Shown: one piece after another, positions 59,087 through 64,000 of the stretch
How the letters are laid out: the number at the start of each line of letters is the position of its first letter
Numbering within the stretch: position 1 is the first letter of the stretch
Origin: an uncultured Blautia sp.
GTDB taxonomy: Bacteria > Bacillota > Clostridia > Lachnospirales > Lachnospiraceae
Length of the DNA: 64,000 nt
NCBI GenBank assembly: GCA_937900135.1
Contig: CALCDJ010000045.1
Span: 9,589-73,588 of the forward strand
Reading direction: 5' to 3'
Translations under genes and position numbers: made by a program
Notes under the pieces: generated by a model
What the model was told of the DNA's origin: nothing
The model's input: the letters and a program-made list of their open reading frames with translations, nothing else
The model's database searches: none

Positions 59087-61552
59087 ATGCAGGAAAAATT
59101 TACCAGACAGGCAGAAAATGCCCTGACGCTGGCGAAGAAAACCGCACAGTCTATGCGACAGAGTTATATAGGAACAGAACATCTGCTTCTGGGACTTTTG
59201 TCAGAGGAGGAGGGAACCGCAGGAAGGATTTTGGAAGAGTTTGGCGCAGACAAAGAAAAACTTCTGGAACTGATCCGAAATTTGATCACACCTTCAGATA
59301 CGCTTCTTGCTGCAAAGCCAGTTCCTCAGTTAAGTCCAAGAAGTAAGGCAATCATAGAAGGAGCATCCATGGAGGCGAAAGCCTTTGGTGAGGAACAGAT
59401 TGGAACAGAGCATCTGCTTCTTGCTATGCTTCGTGAAACAGAATGTGTGGGAACCAGACTTTTACACACTATGGGGATTTCCGTTCAGAAGCTCTATGCC
59501 GGGGTTTTAAGGGTCATGGGCATGGAACAGGAACGGATATCAGAAGAACTGCAGGCAGTGAAGGCGATGAAAAACAGCGGTGCGACTATGACACCGGTGC
59601 TGGATCAGTATAGCAGGGATCTGACAGTAATGGCCATGGAAGGAAGACTGGACCCGGTAGTGGGAAGAGAACGGGAAATCACCCGTCTGATCCAGATTCT
59701 GAGCAGAAGGACAAAGAACAATCCCTGCCTGGTAGGGGAACCAGGGGTAGGAAAAACAGCGATTGTGGAAGGACTTGCACAAAGAATTATCTCCGGAATG
59801 GTTCCGGATACCGTAAAAGATAAACGGGTTGTAGTTCTGGATCTGTCCGGAATGGTAGCCGGAAGCAAATATCGTGGAGAATTTGAGGAACGAATCCGTA
59901 ATGTGGTAGATGAAGTTCGGGAAAATCAGGGGATTCTTCTGTTTATTGATGAACTTCATACGATTATTGGAGCCGGTGGCGCAGAAGGGGCTTTGGATGC
60001 CTCTAATATTTTGAAACCATCCCTTTCCCGGGGAGAGATTCAGGTGATCGGCGCTACCACATTAGAAGAATATCGAAAGTATATCGAAAAGGATGCGGCT
60101 CTGGAACGGAGATTCCAGCCAGTGACAGTGGAAGAACCCACAGAAGAAGAGGCCATAGAGATTCTTAAGGGACTTCGTCCGTATTATGAGGCTCACCATG
60201 GAGTCGCTATTTCAGATGAGGCAGTGGAAGCCGCTGTAAAAATGTCTGTGCGTTACATCAATGACCGTTTTTTGCCCGACAAAGCCATTGATATCATTGA
60301 TGAAGCGGCATCGAAGGTACAGCTTTCCGGTTATGGAAGCACACCGGAAATAGAGGATATGGAATTGGAACTGCAGTCTCTGTTGCAGGAAAAGGAAACG
60401 GCCATCAAGGAAGCAGACCTGGAAAAAGCCAGAAATGCTCAGCAGAGACAGAATCTCCTGGAAAAAGAACTGCTTAGTCACAAAAAACGTCTGGAGAAGC
60501 GCAATAAGAAAAAAGCATTTGTGGTTACAGAAAATTCCATTGCAGATATTGTATCAGACTGGACGAAAATTCCGGTACAGAGATTGACAGAAGGAGAAAC
60601 AAAACGTCTTGCCAGCCTGGAAAAAGAACTTCATAAAAGAGTGATTGGGCAGGAAGAAGCAGTCCGGGCGGTGGCGCAGGCTGTTAAGCGGGGAAGAGTG
60701 GGACTTAAGGACCCCAACAGACCTATTGGTTCTTTTCTGTTTCTGGGTCCTACCGGAGTGGGAAAAACAGAATTGTCTAAGGCTCTGGCAGAAGCTGTAT
60801 TTGGAAGTGAGCAGTCTATGATTCGTGTGGATATGTCCGAATACATGGAAAAGCACAGTGTTTCCAAGCTGATTGGTTCTCCGCCTGGATATGTGGGCTA
60901 TGAAGAGGGTGGACAGCTTAGCGAAAAGGTCAGAAGAAATCCTTACAGTGTGATCCTTTTTGACGAAATCGAAAAGGCTCATCCAGATGTTTTTAATATG
61001 CTTTTACAGGTGTTGGATGATGGACATATTACAGATGCTCACGGAAGAAAAGTGGATTTTAAACAGACCATTATCATTATGACTTCCAACGCAGGTGCGC
61101 AGGCGATTGTTGAACCGAAACGACTGGGATTTGTTTCCAAGCCGGATGAAAAGCAGGATTATGAACGCATGAAGGCCGGCGTAATGGAAGAAGTCCGCAG
61201 AATGTTTAAACCGGAGTTTTTAAACCGTATTGATGAAATTATGGTATTCCATTCTCTGAATCAGAAACATATCCGTCAGATTGTTTCCATTCTTCTGAAA
61301 AATCTGGAAAAAAGATGTCGGGAGCAGATGAACATTGAGCTGAAGGTAACTGGTGCAGCCAAGGATCATCTGGCGCAGGCAGGTTTTGACAGTAAATATG
61401 GCGCAAGACCGTTGCGTCGTGCAATTCAGACACAGCTGGAAGATAGGATGGCCAATGAAATCCTGATGGGACACATAAAGTCAGGAGATCTGGTTACGGT
61501 TAAGGTTTCCAAGAAAGAAATCATCTTTTTGGCAGAGCCCCAAAAAGAATAA
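59087..61552 (+). CDS. clpC: ATP-dependent Clp protease ATP-binding subunit ClpC
   Basis: An 821-residue Hsp100 unfoldase. The N domain (IGTEHLLLGLLSEEEGTAGR, then a second IGTEHLLLAMLRE) precedes AAA-1 with Walker A GEPGVGKT, a short ClpC-type coiled-coil middle domain (about residues 425-465) and AAA-2 with GPTGVGKT. The LGF loop (KRLGFVSKP) matches the ClpP-docking tripeptide. It should feed substrates to ClpP. No mcsA or mcsB is adjacent. Confidence 0.94.
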   Translation: MQEKFTRQAENALTLAKKTAQSMRQSYIGTEHLLLGLLSEEEGTAGRILEEFGADKEKLLELIRNLITPSDTLLAAKPVPQLSPRSKAIIEGASMEAKAFGEEQIGTEHLLLAMLRETECVGTRLLHTMGISVQKLYAGVLRVMGMEQERISEELQAVKAMKNSGATMTPVLDQYSRDLTVMAMEGRLDPVVGREREITRLIQILSRRTKNNPCLVGEPGVGKTAIVEGLAQRIISGMVPDTVKDKRVVVLDLSGMVAGSKYRGEFEERIRNVVDEVRENQGILLFIDELHTIIGAGGAEGALDASNILKPSLSRGEIQVIGATTLEEYRKYIEKDAALERRFQPVTVEEPTEEEAIEILKGLRPYYEAHHGVAISDEAVEAAVKMSVRYINDRFLPDKAIDIIDEAASKVQLSGYGSTPEIEDMELELQSLLQEKETAIKEADLEKARNAQQRQNLLEKELLSHKKRLEKRNKKKAFVVTENSIADIVSDWTKIPVQRLTEGETKRLASLEKELHKRVIGQEEAVRAVAQAVKRGRVGLKDPNRPIGSFLFLGPTGVGKTELSKALAEAVFGSEQSMIRVDMSEYMEKHSVSKLIGSPPGYVGYEEGGQLSEKVRRNPYSVILFDEIEKAHPDVFNMLLQVLDDGHITDAHGRKVDFKQTIIIMTSNAGAQAIVEPKRLGFVSKPDEKQDYERMKAGVMEEVRRMFKPEFLNRIDEIMVFHSLNQKHIRQIVSILLKNLEKRCREQMNIELKVTGAAKDHLAQAGFDSKYGARPLRRAIQTQLEDRMANEILMGHIKSGDLVTVKVSKKEIIFLAEPQKE

Positions 61553-61612
61553 AATGCGGAGATGGAAATTCTGTAAAAATGTGAAAAAGTAATTAAATTT
61601 ATAGAAAAACTA

Positions 61613-61641
61613 TAGTCAAAAACTCAAAATCATTATATAAT
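61613..61641 (+). promoter_or_regulatory. Promoter between clpC and the unknown gene
   Basis: TAGTCA (61613-61618), 17-base spacer, TATAAT (61636-61641). Confidence 0.55.
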
Positions 61642-61686
61642 ATGAATACAAAAAACAACAGAAAAGTCTTAGGGAGGACATAAGAT

Positions 61687-62100
61687 ATGGCAGTAGTGAA
61701 AGAACTGATCCGCACAGAAGAAAATGGAACTATCAGTTTTGGTGATTATGAACTGGGACAGAAATCCAAATTATCCGATTATCAGCATCAGGGCGATATG
61801 TATAAAGTAAAAACTTTCAGAGAGATTACGAAGCTGGAAAGAAATGGAATGTTTGTATACGAATCTGTGCCGGGAACTTCCGTATTTGGTCTGGCTCAGG
61901 ATGATACCAGCATGAGTTTTTCCGTAGAGGGAGCAGAGGATGCTCAGATTACAGTAGAGCTGGAAGCAGATACCGAGTACGAAGTGTTTTTAAATGGTGT
62001 TGATACCGGTAAAATGAAAACAAATCTTGGCGGCAAGCTTTCCTTTAGCGCAGAACTTGGAAATGCTGCAAAGGCAGAAGTAAAAATTGTCAAATGCTAA
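61687..62100 (+). CDS. Protein of unknown function between clpC and radA
   Basis: A 137-residue protein, well expressed in design (ribosome site GGGAGG, own promoter). The second half is predicted all-beta (AQITVELEADTEYEVFLNGVDTG), like a small beta-sandwich. Similar proteins in Lachnospiraceae carry an endosialidase label that I cannot support from the sequence. No signal peptide. radA overlaps it by seven bases. Confidence 0.68.
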   Translation: MAVVKELIRTEENGTISFGDYELGQKSKLSDYQHQGDMYKVKTFREITKLERNGMFVYESVPGTSVFGLAQDDTSMSFSVEGAEDAQITVELEADTEYEVFLNGVDTGKMKTNLGGKLSFSAELGNAAKAEVKIVKC

Positions 62101-63467
62101 AAAATAAAAAAATCGTTTATTTTTGTCAGGAATGTGGATACGAGTCTGCGAAATGGATGGGACAATGTCCTGGCTGTAAAGCATGGAATACCTTTGTGGA
62201 GGAAGCGGTTTCCCCTGTAAAATCCAAGGCAACAGGAAAACCATTGAAGCAGCGTCAGGAGCCGGTGATTCTTAAAGACATCAGCCTGGAACGAGACGAA
62301 AGAAAGACAACAAATATAAAAGAACTTGACAGAGTGCTGGGAGGCGGAATCGTCCCTGGCTCTCTGGTCTTAGTGGGTGGAGATCCGGGTATCGGAAAAT
62401 CCACCCTTCTTTTACAGGTGTGCAGAAATCTTTCCGGGAATGGCTGTTCTGTCCTTTATATTTCCGGAGAAGAGTCTTTGCGTCAGATTAAATTGCGGGC
62501 GAATCGTATCGGAACCTTTACAGAAAAGCTGTCCCTTCTTTGTGAAACGAATCTGGAGGCAATTCGGGAAGTAATTGAACGGCAGAAGCCGGAGATCGTT
62601 GTAATTGATTCTATCCAGACCATGTTTCATGAAGAAATCAGTTCTGCGCCGGGCAGCGTATCTCAGGTAAGGGAGTCCACAAATGTACTGATGCAGATTG
62701 CAAAAGGAATGGGAATTTCTATTTTTATCGTCGGTCATGTGACAAAAGAAGGAAATGTGGCAGGACCCAGAGTCCTGGAGCATATGGTGGATACGGTGCT
62801 GTATTTTGAAGGGGATCGTCATGCATCATATCGAATTTTACGGGCTGTGAAGAACCGTTTTGGCTCTACCAATGAGATTGGTGTTTTTGAAATGAGAAAC
62901 ACTGGATTAGAGGAGGTAAAAAATCCATCAGAGTTTATGTTAAATGGAAGACCAGAGGGAAGTTCAGGCTCTATTGTGGCATGCTCCATGGAGGGAACCA
63001 GACCGATTCTGGTGGAGATACAGGCACTTGTGTGTCAAAGCAATTTCGGAATACCAAGAAGGACTGCAGTGGGAACAGATCTGAACAGGGTCAATCTTTT
63101 GATGGCTGTACTGGAGCGAAAGGCAGGAATTCATCTGGGGGCATCAGACGCATATGTAAATATTGCGGGAGGGATGAAGATGACAGAACCGGCTCTTGAT
63201 CTTGGAATCGCCTTGGCTCTCGCATCAAGCTGTAAAGAAATTGTAATTCCTGATTCAGTGATTGCTTTTGGAGAAATTGGATTAAGTGGAGAAGTACGTG
63301 CAGTCAGCATGTCTGGACAACGCGTTGCGGAAGCAAAAAAGCTAGGATTTAAAACAGTGATTCTGCCAGAGGTGTGCAGAAATTCCATAGGAAAAGAGAC
63401 GGACATGGAATTTGTATATGTATCAGGAATAAGGGATGCGATTTCTTATATAAAAAATCATTCCTGA
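62094..63467 (+). CDS. radA: DNA repair protein RadA
   Basis: A 457-residue branch-migration helicase of recombination. The N-terminal zinc finger is CQECGY...CPGC, Walker A is GDPGIGKST near residue 100, the RadA motif KNRFG is present (VKNRFGSTNEIGVFEM), and a Lon-like C-terminal domain follows. It lacks a clear ribosome site and overlaps the upstream gene by seven bases, so translation is probably coupled. Confidence 0.96.
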   Translation: MLKNKKIVYFCQECGYESAKWMGQCPGCKAWNTFVEEAVSPVKSKATGKPLKQRQEPVILKDISLERDERKTTNIKELDRVLGGGIVPGSLVLVGGDPGIGKSTLLLQVCRNLSGNGCSVLYISGEESLRQIKLRANRIGTFTEKLSLLCETNLEAIREVIERQKPEIVVIDSIQTMFHEEISSAPGSVSQVRESTNVLMQIAKGMGISIFIVGHVTKEGNVAGPRVLEHMVDTVLYFEGDRHASYRILRAVKNRFGSTNEIGVFEMRNTGLEEVKNPSEFMLNGRPEGSSGSIVACSMEGTRPILVEIQALVCQSNFGIPRRTAVGTDLNRVNLLMAVLERKAGIHLGASDAYVNIAGGMKMTEPALDLGIALALASSCKEIVIPDSVIAFGEIGLSGEVRAVSMSGQRVAEAKKLGFKTVILPEVCRNSIGKETDMEFVYVSGIRDAISYIKNHS

Positions 63468-63544
63468 TCTGGAAAATCCTTCAGAGAAATATCCTTAGTG
63501 TTCTCAAGCGGAAGTTTTTGAACAAGAAGAGGGAGGTAAAATAT

Positions 63545-63967
63545 ATGTTTTTTTTGGGGGGGGGGGGTATGCTGATAATGGATCTTCTGATTCCATTGAC
63601 AATGATTTTCTTTGGCAAAATGTTTATCAGAAAGCCTCCAAAAGAAGTGAACATGTTTTTTGGATATCGAACCTCCATGTCCATGAAAAATAAAGATACT
63701 TGGGATTTTGCTCATAAGTATTATGGAAAAATATGGTATTACTGCGGGCTTGTTACGCTCCCTCTGACTGCTCTGGCTATGCTTATGGTGTTGGGAAAGA
63801 GCGAGGATTGTATTGGAAGGGCAGGTGGAATGATCTGTATGATACAGATGATTCCTCTTGTCGGGGGAATACTTCCAACAGAATTGGCATTGAGAAAACA
63901 GTTTGATAGGGATGGAGTAAGAAGAGAAAAGGGGAAAACAAAAGAATATAATCTCTCGGAATCTTGA
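63545..63967 (+). CDS. SdpI-family membrane protein with homopolymer at the start
   Basis: A 140-residue protein with three hydrophobic segments; the motif NMFFGYRTSMSMKNKDTWDFA is typical of the SdpI family, whose founder gives immunity to the SdpC toxin. The ATG at 63545 follows GGGAGG. Directly after it comes T8 (63548-63555) then G12 (63556-63567), coding FFLGGGG. ATGs at 63569 and 63578 are in frame and could be the real start, with the G tract acting as or near the ribosome site. A single-base change in the tract would shift the reading frame of the 63545 start. Confidence 0.72.
   Translation: MFFLGGGGMLIMDLLIPLTMIFFGKMFIRKPPKEVNMFFGYRTSMSMKNKDTWDFAHKYYGKIWYYCGLVTLPLTALAMLMVLGKSEDCIGRAGGMICMIQMIPLVGGILPTELALRKQFDRDGVRREKGKTKEYNLSES
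63556..63567 (+). repeat. G12 homopolymer tract
   Basis: Twelve consecutive G preceded by eight T, inside the first codons of the SdpI-like gene; no other tract of this kind was noticed in the window. Tracts like this slip during replication and can be also miscounted in sequencing. Confidence 0.9.
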
Positions 63968-64000
63968 GTGATTATGATTGGCAACTGCCGAAATGTGTAC

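Overview
The window looks like chromosomal DNA of a low-to-medium GC, anaerobic, probably spore-forming Firmicute, most likely a Lachnospiraceae (Blautia-like) species. The grounds are: a carbon monoxide dehydrogenase-family protein with ferredoxin and flavoprotein partners; an oxygen-reducing flavodiiron protein and polyferredoxins; sigH and a Spo0A-type DNA-binding domain; AGGAGG ribosome sites and TTGACA/TATAAT promoters with 17-bp spacers before many genes; and family-specific proteins such as DUF5721, DUF6142 and DUF2325. There are no rRNA genes, CRISPR arrays, insertion sequences or prophage genes. One tRNA gene (tRNA-Thr-GGT) is present. Assignments come from reading the translations and motifs; no database search was run.

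Layout. 1-2610: end of a CooS-like gene, a CooF-like ferredoxin and an NAD(P)/FAD oxidoreductase. 2681-4634 (minus): a YtrA-type GntR repressor with its ABC transporter and an operator/promoter. 4676-10677: a HAD phosphatase, then a response regulator, histidine kinase, ABC ATPase and large FtsX permease. 10771-12162 (minus): an AGCS symporter. 12321-19278: a metallophosphoesterase remnant, a lipoprotein, EcsC-like protein, trmO, a MATE pump, a DUF2325 gene with a candidate metal-regulator site, and aspartokinase. 19572-25684: an HPr-like protein without the active histidine, a nuclease-helicase fusion, glmS and a secreted serine hydrolase. 25826-31339: ridA, glycerol-1-phosphate dehydrogenase, ispF and the conserved cysS-mrnC-rlmB-sigH run. 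31475-36060: tRNA-Thr, glnS, polyferredoxin, an acidic anchored protein, maf and a HAD phosphatase. 36233-41206: a large repeat-containing surface protein and CIRCE-associated htpG. 41454-44132: an orphan Spo0A DNA-binding domain, DUF5721, DegV, a small membrane protein, a candidate structured RNA and a cold-shock gene with a structured leader. 44456-49138: pyrC-pyrF-pyrK-pyrD-pyrE. 49202-52881: small membrane proteins, VanZ-like, HD hydrolase and M29-like aminopeptidase. 52914-58536: purE-purM-purN-purD, a flavodiiron protein and an SseB-like protein. 58615-63967: a GntR regulator with clpC, an unknown protein, radA and an SdpI-like gene starting with a G12 tract.

The window is mostly core metabolism and information processing: the pyrimidine operon forms UMP from carbamoyl-aspartate, the pur block supplies part of IMP synthesis, and the cysS-sigH and clpC-radA neighbourhoods are Firmicute landmarks. 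The points most worth a second look are the CooS-like enzyme lacking the usual catalytic lysine, the G12 tract at the SdpI-like start, the orphan Spo0A domain, the structured sequence beside the cold-shock gene, the RecB-type nuclease fused to an XPD/DinG helicase, and clpC being paired with a GntR regulator instead of CtsR.
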